From contig NZ_MDKB01000004.1 of NCBI RefSeq assembly GCF_001715295.1, positions 501,204 through 565,203 of the forward strand: a stretch of 64,000 nt of DNA, given 5' to 3'. Of this stretch, positions 43,007-52,885 are shown piece after piece (within the stretch, counting starts at the first letter, position 1; each line of letters starts with the position of its first letter). The DNA is from Streptomyces griseus (GTDB taxonomy: Bacteria; Actinomycetota; Actinomycetes; Streptomycetales; Streptomycetaceae). The notes beneath the pieces are model-generated. The model was not told the DNA's origin, did not search any database, and saw only the letters and a program-made list of their open reading frames with translations. The translations under genes were made by a program, and so were the position numbers.

Positions 43007-43921
43007 ATGAAGGCCATCGTTTTCGACTCGTTCGGCAGCACCGAGGTTCTGCACCAGGCGGAGATCGACACCCCGCAGCCCGGCCCCGGCCAGGTCCGTG
43101 TGCGCATACAGGCTGTCGGCGTCAACCCTGTGGACGGCAAGATCCGCTCCGGCAGCATGGAGGCCGTCTTCCCCACCACCTTCCCCGCCGTGCCCGGCGG
43201 CGAGATCGCCGGAGTGGTCGACGCCGTCGGTGAGGGCGTCGACCACCTCGAGGCCGGCGACGAGGTGCTCGGGTGGTCCGACACCGGCTCCTACGCCCAG
43301 TACGCCCTGGCGTCCGCTGCCGTCCTCGCGCCCAAGCCCGCCGGTCTGGGCTGGACGCACGCCGCCGCCCTGCCCGTGGCGACCGACGGCGCCGAGCGTG
43401 TCCTGGACCTGCTCGCTGTCACGTCCGGCGAGACGCTGCTGATCCACGGCGCATCCGGGGCCCTGGGCACCATCGCCGTCCAGCTGGCCGTCGCACGCGG
43501 CGCCCGCGTCATCGGCACCGCGGGCCCGGCCAACCAGGAGTACGTCACCTCCCTCGGCGCCACCGCCCTGGTCTACGGCGACCACCTCGTCGAGCGGGTC
43601 CGGGCGCTCGCCCCCGAAGGGGTGGACGCCGTCCTCGACGCCGCGGGCAAGGGCGCACTGGAGGACTCCATCAGTCTGCGCGGCGGCACGGACCGGATCG
43701 TCACCACCGCCGACTTCCGCGCCGCCGAGCTCGGCGTCGTCTTCGCCGAGGGTCCCCAGCGCCGCTCCGCCGCCCGCCTCGCCGAACTGGCCCAGCAGGC
43801 CGCCGACGGCGCCCTCGTCACCACGATCAGCGCCGCCTACCCCCTCGCAGAAGCAGCCGAGGCCCAGCAGGCCAGCGACGCCGGCCACAACCGCGGCAAG
43901 ATCGTCCTCACCGTCAACTAG
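43007..43921 (+). CDS. NADPH:quinone oxidoreductase, zinc-independent MDR family
   Basis: A 304-residue medium-chain reductase. ATG 43007 follows CGAGGAGAG. GroES-like N-terminus (MKAIVFDSFGSTEVLHQAEI, VNPVDGKIRSGSM), then LLIHGASGALGTIAVQLAVA as the NADPH-binding motif (about 146-165). The catalytic zinc ligands of alcohol dehydrogenases are absent, as in zeta-crystallin-like quinone reductases. It is followed after 41 bp by a MarR gene. A broken paralogue is at 11255-11575. Confidence 0.9.
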   Translation: MKAIVFDSFGSTEVLHQAEIDTPQPGPGQVRVRIQAVGVNPVDGKIRSGSMEAVFPTTFPAVPGGEIAGVVDAVGEGVDHLEAGDEVLGWSDTGSYAQYALASAAVLAPKPAGLGWTHAAALPVATDGAERVLDLLAVTSGETLLIHGASGALGTIAVQLAVARGARVIGTAGPANQEYVTSLGATALVYGDHLVERVRALAPEGVDAVLDAAGKGALEDSISLRGGTDRIVTTADFRAAELGVVFAEGPQRRSAARLAELAQQAADGALVTTISAAYPLAEAAEAQQASDAGHNRGKIVLTVN

Positions 43922-43962
43922 TCCACCGGCCCGCCCACTTGCTGGGTGACGAGGGAGAAACC

Positions 43963-44442
43963 ATGTCAGACCCCACCCCGTCGGAGCTTCCGAGCACGGC
44001 GGAAGCGGGACCGTTGAGCTACGCCATCTTCCAGCTCGCCCGCGCCCACCGCGCCCATGCCGCCGGCATGCTGCGCGCGATGAACCTGCACCCGGGCCAG
44101 GAGCTGCTGCTGATGCAGCTCTTCGACCACGACGGCCGGACCCAGGCGGAACTGCTGGAGCGGGCCGGTCTCGACCACTCCACCGTGTCCAAGTCCCTGC
44201 GCCGCATGCAGGAGGCCGGGCTGCTCACCCGGGAGCCCGCCTCCCACGACCGGCGGGTCATGGTGGTCCACCTCACCGACGCCGGGCGTGCCCTCCAGGA
44301 GCCCATCGCCGACATGTGGCGGACCCTGGAACAGGTTTCCGTACGCGATCTGACTCCTGACCAGATCCACACCTTCACCACATGCGCGGGCGTCATCGAG
44401 AAGTCGGTCAGGGACCACAGCCGACAGCCGCCTGGCCCATAG
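43963..44442 (+). CDS. MarR-family transcriptional regulator
   Basis: A 159-residue MarR protein: ARAHRAHAAGMLRAMNLHPG helix, LLERAGLDHSTVSKSLRRMQ recognition helix and the wing ASHDRRVMVVHLTDAGRALQ. No Cys in the sensing positions of OhrR. It is co-transcribed with the quinone oxidoreductase and probably represses both at the long inverted repeat. A strong terminator follows. Confidence 0.87.
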   Translation: MSDPTPSELPSTAEAGPLSYAIFQLARAHRAHAAGMLRAMNLHPGQELLLMQLFDHDGRTQAELLERAGLDHSTVSKSLRRMQEAGLLTREPASHDRRVMVVHLTDAGRALQEPIADMWRTLEQVSVRDLTPDQIHTFTTCAGVIEKSVRDHSRQPPGP

Positions 44443-44490
44443 GCGGGCAGGGAGAGCCGGCTGACGTGCCGGCACCACCGTGCCCCTGTG

Positions 44491-44517
44491 GTGGAGCGAG
44501 GGCAGCCCTCGCTCCAC
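44491..44517. terminator. Hairpin terminator after marR
   Basis: GTGGAGCGAGGG-CAG-CCCTCGCTCCAC has perfect 12-bp arms and a 3-nt loop, 49 bp beyond the MarR stop. It separates this unit from the following Old Yellow Enzyme gene. Confidence 0.75.
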
Positions 44518-44693
44518 AGAGGCCCAGGAACCCTGAGGCCACGCTTCGGCTCCGCCCGTGATCGGCGTATCAGCGCGGCGGGAACGCATGAACACGCCCA
44601 TGGGGGCCTCTGCGGTCGGAGACGACCCGCACGCCGGCGGCGCAGCGGATGCCCCCTTTCCCCTCCACCCTTTGTGACAGCAGGGAGATTCTC

Positions 44694-45767
44694 ATGACGA
44701 ACGTATTCGCCCCGGTCGATGTGGCCGGCCGGTCGCTGGCCAACCGCATCGTGATGGCGCCGATGACCCGCAGCCGGGCCTACGGGCCGGGCGCCACCGC
44801 GACCGAGCTGATGGCGACCTACTACAGCCAGCGCGCGAGCGCCGGCCTCATCGTCACCGAAGGCGTACAGCCCTCGCCGGTCGGCCAGGGCTACCCCGAC
44901 ACACCGGGCCTGCACTCGCCGGAACAGGTCAGCGCCTGGCGCACGGTCACCGACGCGGTCCACGCCGAGGGCGGGGTGATCTTCGCGCAGCTGATGCACA
45001 CCGGCCGCATCGGCCACCCCAGTCTCCTCCCCGCCGGTCTGCACCCCGTCGCGCCCTCACCCGTCGCCGCGAAGGGCCAGCTCTTCACCCACCAGGGGCC
45101 GGTGGACTTCGTCACGCCGCGGGAACTGGACGCCGACGGCATCGCCCGCACCGTCGCCGACTTCGCCGACGCAGCCCGCAACGCGATCTCCGCGGGCTTC
45201 GACGGGGTCGAGATCCACGGCGCGAACGGCTACCTGATCCACCAGTTCCTCGCCCCCCACACGAACCGGCGCACGGACGGCTGGGGCGGTGACGCGAGGG
45301 GCCGGGTCCGCTTCGCTCTGGAGGTGGCCGCAGCCGTCACGGAAGCGATCGGCGGCGCCCGCACCGGTTTCCGCATCTCGCCCGGTAACCCCTACAACGA
45401 CATCGCCGAACACGACGCGGCGGACGTGGAGGACACCTACACCACGCTGGTCACCCAGCTCGGCAAGCTGGATCTGGCCTACCTGCACATGATCGAAGGA
45501 GCCGACCGAGAGCTGACCGCACGCATGCGCAAGCTCTGGCCCTCGACGTTCATCCTCAACCCGTTCACCCACCCGCAGTCCACCGGCCCGGACGCACTCG
45601 GCCTCGTCCAGGACGGCACCGCGGACCTGATCGCCTTCGGTGCCCTGTTCCTCGCCAACCCGGACCTGCCCGCCCGCCTGGCCGCCGAGGGCCCGTACAA
45701 CACACCGGACCCCGCCACCTTCTACGGCGGTGACCACCGCGGCTACACGGACTACCCGCACCTGTAG
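44694..45767 (+). CDS. Old Yellow Enzyme family NADH:flavin oxidoreductase / alkene reductase
   Basis: A 357-residue OYE, the same length as the one at 14458 but clearly diverged. NRIVMAPMTRSRAYGPGATA is the FMN site, GVEIHGANGYLIHQFLAPHT has the His/Asn substrate pair, and the C-terminus FYGGDHRGYTDYPHL matches FYGGDTRGYTDYTTL of the paralogue. ATG 44694 follows AGCAGGGAGATTCTC. No regulator gene is directly adjacent other than MarR upstream of the terminator. Confidence 0.9.
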   Translation: MTNVFAPVDVAGRSLANRIVMAPMTRSRAYGPGATATELMATYYSQRASAGLIVTEGVQPSPVGQGYPDTPGLHSPEQVSAWRTVTDAVHAEGGVIFAQLMHTGRIGHPSLLPAGLHPVAPSPVAAKGQLFTHQGPVDFVTPRELDADGIARTVADFADAARNAISAGFDGVEIHGANGYLIHQFLAPHTNRRTDGWGGDARGRVRFALEVAAAVTEAIGGARTGFRISPGNPYNDIAEHDAADVEDTYTTLVTQLGKLDLAYLHMIEGADRELTARMRKLWPSTFILNPFTHPQSTGPDALGLVQDGTADLIAFGALFLANPDLPARLAAEGPYNTPDPATFYGGDHRGYTDYPHL

Positions 45768-45946
45768 GACGCGCCCTCACCGCGGGACGGCCTCCCACCC
45801 GCAGCGGGCTCGGGGTGCGGTGCGCGTCGGCTCCACCCCCGGGTCGCACGGGCTCCTCGGACGCCTCGGCCGGCTCGGCCGCCTGTCGTCGGGCGATCGT
45901 CCGACAGCCGGTGCGGGCGGTTCGCCCGGGAGCCGTCGTGGCGCTG

Positions 45947-46108
45947 AGGGCTGTCCCGCACTTCCCGGTGGATCGGCGTGCGGCATCGGATGCGGGGCAT
46001 CGCACGGCGGAGGGACGTCCGCATGCCGGATGTATGGGGACGTTCCGACAAGGCGGCGAGGTGCCGTAGCTGTCGTCGCGCGCCCGCCGGGAAGTGCGGG
46101 ACAGCCCT
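45947..46108. repeat. Inverted-repeat element A, copy 2 (about 162 bp)
   Basis: The ends AGGGCTGTCCCGCACTTCCC and its complement are perfect; the flanks are CTG-A and TGA-GG. The interior has the sequence CGGAGGGACGTCCGCAT and GGCGAGGTGCCGTAGCTGTC shared with the other copies. It lies 180 bp after the Old Yellow Enzyme stop and 124 bp before the Nudix stop, between convergent genes. Confidence 0.8.
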
Positions 46109-46231
46109 GAGGCGGCGCCCGGGGCAGGCGGACGGTCGTGATCAGGTGGCAGGTGTCGGTGCCTCCGCCGTTCGGCGAGCCGCAGCAGCAGCAGGACGGG
46201 GCGCCCCGGCTGATCACCGGGGAGCCGTTTC

Positions 46232-46717
46232 CTACACCGGCACTCCGTACTCCAGGTATACCGTCAGTCCCTGCTCGCGGGCCCGCACACACGCCTCCAC
46301 CCGCATGGCGAGCCGCTCGGGCACACGCTCCCGAATCCGGTCGACCGCTACGAAGTCCATCGCTCCGAGTTCCTCCGCCTGTAAGCGGACCCCCGCCAGC
46401 CGATCCTCGCCGAGTACTCCGCCGTCGAACACGTAGGCCAGACTCTCGCTGCGTCCCGGCCGCGGACCGCGCCAGTCCACACCCAGGAGCCGGCCCGGTT
46501 CCCACTCCAGCCCGAGTTCCTCCGCGACCTCTCTTGCCGCACCGGCGCGGGGCGACTCGTCCTGTTCCACGGCACCACCGGGGATCTCCCACAATGGCTT
46601 GTAGACCGGGTCCACCAGGAGCACCCGCCCCCGCGGATCGAAGAACAGAACACCCGCGGCCACCCGCTTCCGCGGCAACATCCGCTCGTACTCTTCCGGG
46701 CTCATCTGCACGTTCAT
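46232..46717 (-). CDS. Nudix hydrolase
   Basis: A 161-residue Nudix protein. The Nudix box GGAVEQDESPRAGAAREVAE + ELGL (about 48-71) is complete, with the REVAEEL metal-binding glutamates. It hydrolyses a nucleoside diphosphate linked to another moiety; specificity cannot be read. No co-transcribed gene is evident. Confidence 0.88.
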   Translation of the reverse strand: MNVQMSPEEYERMLPRKRVAAGVLFFDPRGRVLLVDPVYKPLWEIPGGAVEQDESPRAGAAREVAEELGLEWEPGRLLGVDWRGPRPGRSESLAYVFDGGVLGEDRLAGVRLQAEELGAMDFVAVDRIRERVPERLAMRVEACVRAREQGLTVYLEYGVPV

Positions 46718-47173
46718 GCACAGGACCCAAGCACACCGGCAAGGAGCGTCAGCGAGTCTCCGCCGGATTCGGTCCTACCGGGGCGCGCCTGCTCCACTCC
46801 GGGACCGCTCCGCACGCTCGCCCCGGCTGCCCCCTGACCCCGGCGGTGCTCGGTCCAGCTCCGCTCCGTGCCGGGACCGAGGTGAGTGCGGAGCTGACCG
46901 ACGGCCCCGGGTCGGTTCCCACGCGCGCAGGGCGCCATGGGTCCAGCACGCTTCCCGGCCCCGGATCGGGGCGGAATCGCATACGACGCAATCCGTGCGC
47001 GGCTGTGAGCGTGCAGGTGCACGCCGACAAAGACCACCCTGAACCGGCTACGCGCCGGAGCGAGGTCGGGAACGAACGCGCGGCGAAGACACGTCACCTC
47101 ACCCTGCGAGCCCACCGGTCCGCCGTCACCCCGCAGGGCGCCTTGTCGGCACCCGCTGCCACGATGAGGCCCC
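46718..47173. other. Gene-free divergent intergenic region
   Basis: 456 bp between the divergent Nudix and unidentified protein genes. It should hold both promoters, but I see no clear operator. Confidence 0.4.
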
Positions 47174-47821
47174 ATGAGCCACATCATCACGATGACCACC
47201 GCCGACCGGAGCCGCGTCGTGTCCTATCTGCAGGGCGAACTCGACGCGACCCAGGAGCGCATGCTCCACGATCACATACGCAAGGACGCCCGTGCCGACC
47301 AGCTCGGCCTCGAACGCCAAGGCATCGATCTGGGCCTGACCGTCCCGGAGGCGCTCGACCACCTCCTCGCGGGCCACGCCGACGCGGACGGCGCGCACGT
47401 GGGCAACGCGTACTACAAGGCGCTCCAGCACATCATCGACTGGTGCGGGTCCGACCCCATCGACGTCGGTGTGTACTCCAAACCTTCCACGTTCTTCGGG
47501 CGCATGGGCGACGAGCTACGACGCCTCGGCGTCCCCGCCGGCCTGCTGCCGCTCGACTTCCTGTTCGCCGGGCCACCCGACGAGATCCCCTTCCACGTAC
47601 CGGCGCCCGTCGACGGATACCCGGCCATCGGCCGTCTGCCGCTGGCCAGGGCCGAGCCACTCGCCGACGCCTACACCGCAGTCCTGGATCGCATGGACAG
47701 CGCCTTCAGCCATGAGGCCCAGAGGCTCATCGACAAGATGCGGGTCGAGCACGACGAATGGCGGAGCGCTCTCCGGCACGGACACACCGCGGACACGCTG
47801 TTCTTCTCGATCCAGGGCTGA
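47174..47821 (+). CDS. Unidentified soluble protein
   Basis: A 215-residue protein without signal peptide or membrane segments. Features: a helical N-terminus (SYLQGELDATQERMLHDHIR), GLTVPEALDHLLAGH, a central HVGNAYYKALQHIIDWCGSD and FLFAGPPDEIPFHVPAPVDG, and a C-terminal HEAQRLIDKMRVEHDEWRSA helix. The pattern reminds me of conserved Streptomyces proteins of unknown function; I cannot name a family. Isolated by flanking non-coding DNA. Confidence 0.6.
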   Translation: MSHIITMTTADRSRVVSYLQGELDATQERMLHDHIRKDARADQLGLERQGIDLGLTVPEALDHLLAGHADADGAHVGNAYYKALQHIIDWCGSDPIDVGVYSKPSTFFGRMGDELRRLGVPAGLLPLDFLFAGPPDEIPFHVPAPVDGYPAIGRLPLARAEPLADAYTAVLDRMDSAFSHEAQRLIDKMRVEHDEWRSALRHGHTADTLFFSIQG

Positions 47822-48048
47822 CCGGCTCCCGAGACCGGTCGCCGCGCAGCCCCCTGCCTCCTCACGCCCCTGCGTGGCCCGGCCGCCATCGGGTGCGTCA
47901 ACGGCCATGGCGAGTCAGGAGCGTGAACAGGCGCTCCCGGACGACGCGATGGGACGGCAAGCCCGCAGAGTGACCTTCCTGCCGCGTCGGCGCCGCATAC
48001 GCGACACCTCAGCGGGCGCGCCTGCCAGGCCCGAGGCCCTCGTAAGCG

Positions 48049-48970
48049 TCAGACGGGGCTTCCCGCAGGCCGCAGCTCGGCGACCGAGTCGGGCCCGCCC
48101 GTGGCGCGGCGGCGCTCGACCAGCGCGCCGAGCCAGATCAGGCACAGCCCCAGCAGAGTCCAGATGCCGAGAGTGACGAGAGGTACGCCGACGGCGTTGC
48201 CGTCGAAGTAGGAGACCGAGCGGAGCAGCTGGCCACCGGCGCCGGGCGGCAGCCACCGGCCGAGAGTCGCGGCGGGTTCGGGCAGGAGTTCCGGGGCGGT
48301 GGAAACGCCGGAGAACGGGTTGCCGAGCAGCATCAGCAGCAGTGCGCCCAGGCCGACTCCGCCGGTGCCGAGCAGTGCGGCCAGTCCTGCGACCGTCGCA
48401 CCGCCGGCGCCGGCGACGAGGGCGAAGGCACCGGCCTCCGCCCACCAGTCACCGGCCAGCACGCCGAGCCAGCTGTGCGCGATGCCGGCGGCGACGAGCC
48501 CGATCGCGGTGGCGGTGCCGAGGACGGCGGTCGCTGCGCGGGCACCACGCAGGCCGAGTGCGGTGACGGCACCGCCCGTGGCGATCCCGGCCAACGCCAT
48601 GGGCAGCACGCCGGCGTTGAGCGCGGCGCCGCGTGGGTCCTCCTCGGGCAGCGCGACGACATCCTTCGTCGGCACGGGCCGGCCTCCCTGTTCCCGACGG
48701 CGTCGGTGAGCAACTGCGCCACGGCCGGGCCGGCGGCGGAGGCGGTCAGCAGCAACGGACCCTGTCTGGTCACCACGACGGCGCCGTAGATCTCGCGCTC
48801 CTCGACGGCGGTGCGGGCGGCGGCTTCGTCCGCGTAGGTGTGCACCTCGAAGGCGCCGCCGCGCTGCTCCAGCTGCGCCGTGACCGGTGCGGTGGCCTGG
48901 GCGATGCCTGGAGCCGCGCACGTGCGAACGCGTGTGCCGAGCGGCCCCGCAGAAGGTCCCGGAGCCGTCG
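48049..48970 (-). pseudogene. YhgE/Pip-like membrane protein, truncated and frameshifted
   Basis: The distal part (48049 to about 48680) reads DVVALPEEDPRGAALNAGVL followed by several TM helices (ALAGIATGGAVTALGLRGAR, SVSYFDGNAVGVPLVTLGIW). The proximal part, in another frame, reads QLEQRGGAFEVHTYADEAAA and EREIYGAVVVTRQGPLLLTA. A missing base near 48685 breaks the frame between NREAG and RPVPTKDVV. The N-terminal TM is absent where element A copy 3 begins at 48976. The ABC-2/YhgE-like assignment is from the fold pattern. Confidence 0.65.
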
Positions 48971-48975
48971 CCACC

Positions 48976-49132
48976 GGTTGTCCCGCAGTTCCCGGTGGAT
49001 CGGCGCACGGCGTCGGATGCGGGGCATCGCACGGCGGAGGGACGTCCGCAGACTGAATGCAGGACGTCCCGGCAACGCGGCGAGGTGCCGTAGCTGTCGA
49101 CGCGCGCCCGCCGCGCATTGCGGGAAAACCCT
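48976..49132. repeat. Inverted-repeat element A, copy 3 (about 157 bp)
   Basis: It shares TTCCCGGTGGATCGGCG, GGGGCATCGCACGGCGGAGG and CGGCGAGGTGCCGTAGCTGT with copy 2, but its ends are diverged. One end replaces the 5' part of the YhgE-like gene; the other coincides with the TGA of the aminotransferase-like gene at 49132-49134. Confidence 0.75.
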
Positions 49133-50463
49133 CAGGGCGCGTCCGCGACGACCTCGGTGAGGGCCTGATCCAGGATTGCCACTCCGAGGCTCAGTTCTTC
49201 TTCCGTGGCGGTCAGGGGCGGAGCGATACGCAGGGTCCCTCCCATCCCCGGCAACTGCACGATGTTCATGTGCAGACCCAGGTCGAGACAGCGGCGTGTG
49301 ACGCGGGCCCCCAGGGCGTCCTCCGAGTCGGCGCCGCTGCCCTCGGCGGTGAACTCGACACCCAGCAACAGGCCCCGGCCGCGGACGTCGCCGATCACCG
49401 GATGACGGGTGGCGAGTTCCGTCAGCCCTTTGTGGAGGAACTCCCCGCGCGCACGCGCCTGTTCGTCCAGCCGGTCCGTCTCGAGGACATCGAGCACCGT
49501 GTTGCCGACCGCGGCGACGAGCGGGTCGGACACATGGGTGGTGAAGAACAGGAAGCCGCGGTCATGGGCCTGCTCCTCGATCTCTGCGCTGGTGACCACC
49601 GCGGCGAGCGGGAGTCCCGCCCCCAGCGTCTTGGACAGGGTGAGGATGTCGGGGACGACGCCGTCGCGCTCGAAGGCGTACCAGGTACCTGTGCGGCACA
49701 GGCCGGTCTGTGCCTCGTCCAGGATCAGGAGCATCCCGCGCTCGCGGCATTTGCGATGCAGCGCCGCGAAGTAGCCGACGGGCGGCTCGATGACGCCACC
49801 GGAGCTGAGGATCGGCTCGACGAGGCACGCGGCGAGACTGCCGGTGGACTGGGCGTCGATGAGGTCGAAGGCGAGGTCCAGCTGACGCTGCCAGTCCAGG
49901 GTGCCGTCGGCGTGGGTGATGTCGGGGCGATGGGACCGGGGTACGGGGATCGCGAAGTTGCCCGGGGCGCCGGGCCCGTAGCCCTTGCGTCCCGCGCTGT
50001 AGGTGGCCGACGCTGCGGCCTGGGTCATGCCGTGCCAGGACCGGGCGAAGGAGACGATCTCATGGCGGCCGGTGACGAGCTTCGCCATCCGCACCGCCGC
50101 CTCGTTCGACTCCGCGCCGGTGGTGAGCAGCAGCACCTTGTCCAGCGGATCGGGCAGTGTGCCGGCCAGCCGCCGCGCGAGTTCGACCACGGGTCGGCTG
50201 AGCATGCCGCTGTAGAGGTGGTCCAGGCTCGCGACCTGCCGCTGGACACATTCCACTATGCGTGGATGACTGTGCCCCAGGATCGCGCTCATCTGACCGG
50301 AGGTGAAGTCAAGGATCCTGCGGCCGTCCGCGGTGTGGACGAAGCTGCCACCGGCGCTCGCGATGATCTCAGGGGTGAAGGCGACGCCGTAGCGCAGCAG
50401 ATGGCGCCGTGCGTCGTTCCAGAACTGTCCGTGGCGGTCGTTGCCCGTCGTGTCGTCTGCCAT
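49132..50463 (-). CDS. dgdA: 2,2-dialkylglycine decarboxylase-like class III aminotransferase
   Basis: A 443-residue PLP enzyme. FTSGQMSAILGHSHPRIVEC, TTGAESNEAAVRMAKLVTG, SWHGMTQAAASATYSAGRKG, LILDEAQTGLCRTG and TLSKTLGAGLPLAAV (PLP lysine, about 267) follow the dialkylglycine decarboxylase pattern more closely than ornithine or GABA aminotransferases. It would decarboxylate an alpha,alpha-dialkyl amino acid and transfer the amino group to pyruvate. Its stop lies in the end of element A copy 3. No regulator of the DgdR type is adjacent. Confidence 0.83.
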   Translation of the reverse strand: MADDTTGNDRHGQFWNDARRHLLRYGVAFTPEIIASAGGSFVHTADGRRILDFTSGQMSAILGHSHPRIVECVQRQVASLDHLYSGMLSRPVVELARRLAGTLPDPLDKVLLLTTGAESNEAAVRMAKLVTGRHEIVSFARSWHGMTQAAASATYSAGRKGYGPGAPGNFAIPVPRSHRPDITHADGTLDWQRQLDLAFDLIDAQSTGSLAACLVEPILSSGGVIEPPVGYFAALHRKCRERGMLLILDEAQTGLCRTGTWYAFERDGVVPDILTLSKTLGAGLPLAAVVTSAEIEEQAHDRGFLFFTTHVSDPLVAAVGNTVLDVLETDRLDEQARARGEFLHKGLTELATRHPVIGDVRGRGLLLGVEFTAEGSGADSEDALGARVTRRCLDLGLHMNIVQLPGMGGTLRIAPPLTATEEELSLGVAILDQALTEVVADAP

Positions 50464-50641
50464 GGCGTCGATGCTAGGGGCCCGGATCGGCGTCCATCAC
50501 AAGATTCTCGGCTTCGCTGTGCGACAGAAGCGACACGGCCGGGTCCGTCCCGCGATGGACCGCCGTCGACAGGGCAGAGGTTGCCCGATCCCGCACCGGT
50601 CGAGGTGGCAGGCCGCTGCTTGTCCGGATCATGCCCGCAAG

Positions 50642-51541
50642 TCAGTCGGCCGACGGCGTCCGTGAGGGCGAGGTGGCGGCTTCCTCGGTGGCGGCCAGGG
50701 AGGCGAGCAGGCGTAGACCCTCTTCGGAGGGCGAGCCGGGTTCGGCGGTGTAGATGGTCATGGCGAGACCGGGTTCGGCGGCCAGGTCCAGGGATTCGTA
50801 GGCAAGGGTGAGGTCACCGATGGCCGGGTGGCGGAACCGTTTGGTGCCGGTGCCGTGGCGGCGGACGTCGTGGGCGCCCCACCGGGTGCGGAAGTCCTTG
50901 CTGCGGGTGGACAGCTCGCCGATGAGGTCGTGGAGGTCCTTGTCGTGGGGGTCACGGCCTGCTTCGCGGCGCAGGATGGCCACCGCCATGTCCGCGAACA
51001 GGTCCCAGTCGGGGTAGAAGCTGCGTGAGGCGGGGTCGAGGAAGTTGAAGCGGCCCAGATTTCCCTGGTTCCCGGGGTGGGCGAACAGGTCGGCGTAGAA
51101 GGCGCGGGCGAGGGGGTTCGTGGCCAGGATGTCCATGCGTCCGTTGGTCACGACCGCGGGGCCGGCGGTGATCGCGTCGAGGGTCCACTGCAGGCTGCGG
51201 TGTGCTTTCCACGGCCGGGTGGCGGAGGTACGCCGACGGGGGCGGGTGAGGGCGTCGCTGCCGGCGGCGGCCTGGGCCAGGTGCAGGAGGTGGGCGCGTT
51301 CGGCGTCGTCCAGCCGCAGGGCCCGGGCGAGGGCTTCCAGGACGGCGGGGGAGGCGCCGGCGAGGTTGCCGCGCTCCAGTTTCGCGTAGTACTCGACGCT
51401 CATGTCGGCCAGTGCTGCGACCTCGCTCCTGCGCAGTCCCGGCACACGGCGCCGGGAACCGGCGGGCAGGTCGGCCTGTTCCGGGGTGATCTTGGCTCGC
51501 CGCGAGGTGAGGAACTCGCGGACTTCCTCGCGGTTGTCCAT
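50642..51541 (-). CDS. XRE regulator with MmyB-like ligand-binding domain
   Basis: A 299-residue MmyB-type regulator starting at ATG 51541. RRVPGLRRSEVAALADMSVE and YYAKLERGNLAGASPAVLEA form the HTH; the MmyB domain has GPAVVTNGRMDILATNPLAR, RFNFLDPASRSFYPDWDL and MTIYTAEPGSPSEEGLRLLA. It is divergent from the zinc alcohol dehydrogenase/cupin unit and probably regulates it. Third of its type in the window. Confidence 0.88.
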   Translation of the reverse strand: MDNREEVREFLTSRRAKITPEQADLPAGSRRRVPGLRRSEVAALADMSVEYYAKLERGNLAGASPAVLEALARALRLDDAERAHLLHLAQAAAGSDALTRPRRRTSATRPWKAHRSLQWTLDAITAGPAVVTNGRMDILATNPLARAFYADLFAHPGNQGNLGRFNFLDPASRSFYPDWDLFADMAVAILRREAGRDPHDKDLHDLIGELSTRSKDFRTRWGAHDVRRHGTGTKRFRHPAIGDLTLAYESLDLAAEPGLAMTIYTAEPGSPSEEGLRLLASLAATEEAATSPSRTPSAD

Positions 51542-51755
51542 GTCTTCGACACTACGGCCTGTCCACCACGAGAGGGATGTACTGCCGGTACACCTCTCAC
51601 CAGTACCTCGCTCACCGCCCTGATCAGCGGTTTTCTGGAGACAAGGCATCCAGGCGGCACAGCCGCCCGGGGCCGGACCAGGCAGTAGGCGAAGGACAGC
51701 AGTTCCGTGCGCGCCCTCGGTTCGGGCCCCTGCAACGACCGAAAGGACTTACCCC

Positions 51756-52772
51756 ATGCGCGGAGCAGTGATCCACGCCCCCGGCGATGTGCGCTTCGAG
51801 ACGGTGGACGACGCGAAGATCCTCAAGCCGACGGATGCGGTCATCCGCACGGCTGTGACGTGCGTGTGCGGCTCGGACCTGTGGCCCTACCGGGGCGCGG
51901 AGCCGACCGAGCAGGCGCACCCGATGGGTCACGAGTACGTCGGCTTCGTGGAGGAGGTCGGCTCCGAGGTCACGTCGGTGAAGCCCGGCCAGTTCGTCGT
52001 CGGCTCCTTCGCGACCTCGGACAACACCTGCGCGAACTGCCGCAACGGCTTCCAGTCGAACTGCCTGAACCGCGAGTTCATGAGCACGTGCCAGGCCGAG
52101 TACGTACGGATCCCCCACGCTCAGGGCACCCTCGTCGCCACCGACGAGACTCCGGACGAGGAGCTGTGGCCCGGTCTGCTGGCCGTTTCCGACGTGATGG
52201 GCACCGGCTGGTGGGCCGCCGACGCCGCCGAGGTGAAGCCCGGCTCGACCGCCGTGGTGGTCGGCGACGGCGCGGTCGGCCTGTGCGCGGTGATCGCGGC
52301 GAAGGAGATGGGTGCGGAGCGGATCATCGCCATGTCCCGGCACGCGTCGCGCCAGAAGCTGGCCCTGGAGTTCGGCGCGACCGACATCGTCACCGAGCGG
52401 GGCGATGAAGGCATAGCCAGGATCAAGGACCTGACGGGCGGAATCGGCGCCGACAGCGTGCTGGAGTGCGTCGGTACCGCCCAGGCCATGAGCCAGGCGC
52501 TGCACTCGGCCCGCCCGGGTGGCAACGTCGGCTTCGTCGGCGTCCCGCACGAGGTCGCGATCGACGGGCAGGAGCTGTTCTTCTCCCACGTCGGCCTGCG
52601 CGGCGGCCCCGCCCCGGTACGCCGCTATCTGCCCGACCTCATCGACCGCGTCCTCACCCGCCGCATCGATCCGGGCAAGGTCTTCGACCTCACCCTGCCG
52701 TTGGAGCAGGTCGCCGAGGGTTACCGGGCCATGGACGAGCGCCGCGCCATCAAGACCCTTCTCAAGCCCTGA
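51756..52772 (+). CDS. Zinc-dependent alcohol dehydrogenase
   Basis: A 338-residue MDR enzyme. Catalytic zinc ligands are C36 or C38 in TCVCGSDLW and H58-E59 in MGHEYVGFVEEVG. The structural zinc loop is degenerate (NTCANCRNGFQSNCLNRE, four Cys with altered spacing). NAD(P) site VVVGDGAVGLCAVIAAKEMG (about 168). ATG 51756. Followed by a cupin gene after 113 bp; divergent from the MmyB regulator. Substrate unknown. Confidence 0.88.
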   Translation: MRGAVIHAPGDVRFETVDDAKILKPTDAVIRTAVTCVCGSDLWPYRGAEPTEQAHPMGHEYVGFVEEVGSEVTSVKPGQFVVGSFATSDNTCANCRNGFQSNCLNREFMSTCQAEYVRIPHAQGTLVATDETPDEELWPGLLAVSDVMGTGWWAADAAEVKPGSTAVVVGDGAVGLCAVIAAKEMGAERIIAMSRHASRQKLALEFGATDIVTERGDEGIARIKDLTGGIGADSVLECVGTAQAMSQALHSARPGGNVGFVGVPHEVAIDGQELFFSHVGLRGGPAPVRRYLPDLIDRVLTRRIDPGKVFDLTLPLEQVAEGYRAMDERRAIKTLLKP

Positions 52773-52885
52773 CCGGCGCACACGGCGGTCCTGTGCCAGG
52801 CACCCTGCGCGTGCGTCGGCGCGTAGGACGCCGACGCAGGCGCGCACCGTTCGTCCACGACGCCCAGAACAGAGGAGGAGCAATC

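Noticed and set aside
41935..43010. A 420-codon plus-strand open frame
   Set aside because: Arg/Pro/Gly-rich, overlaps fragments on the other strand and the quinone oxidoreductase promoter.
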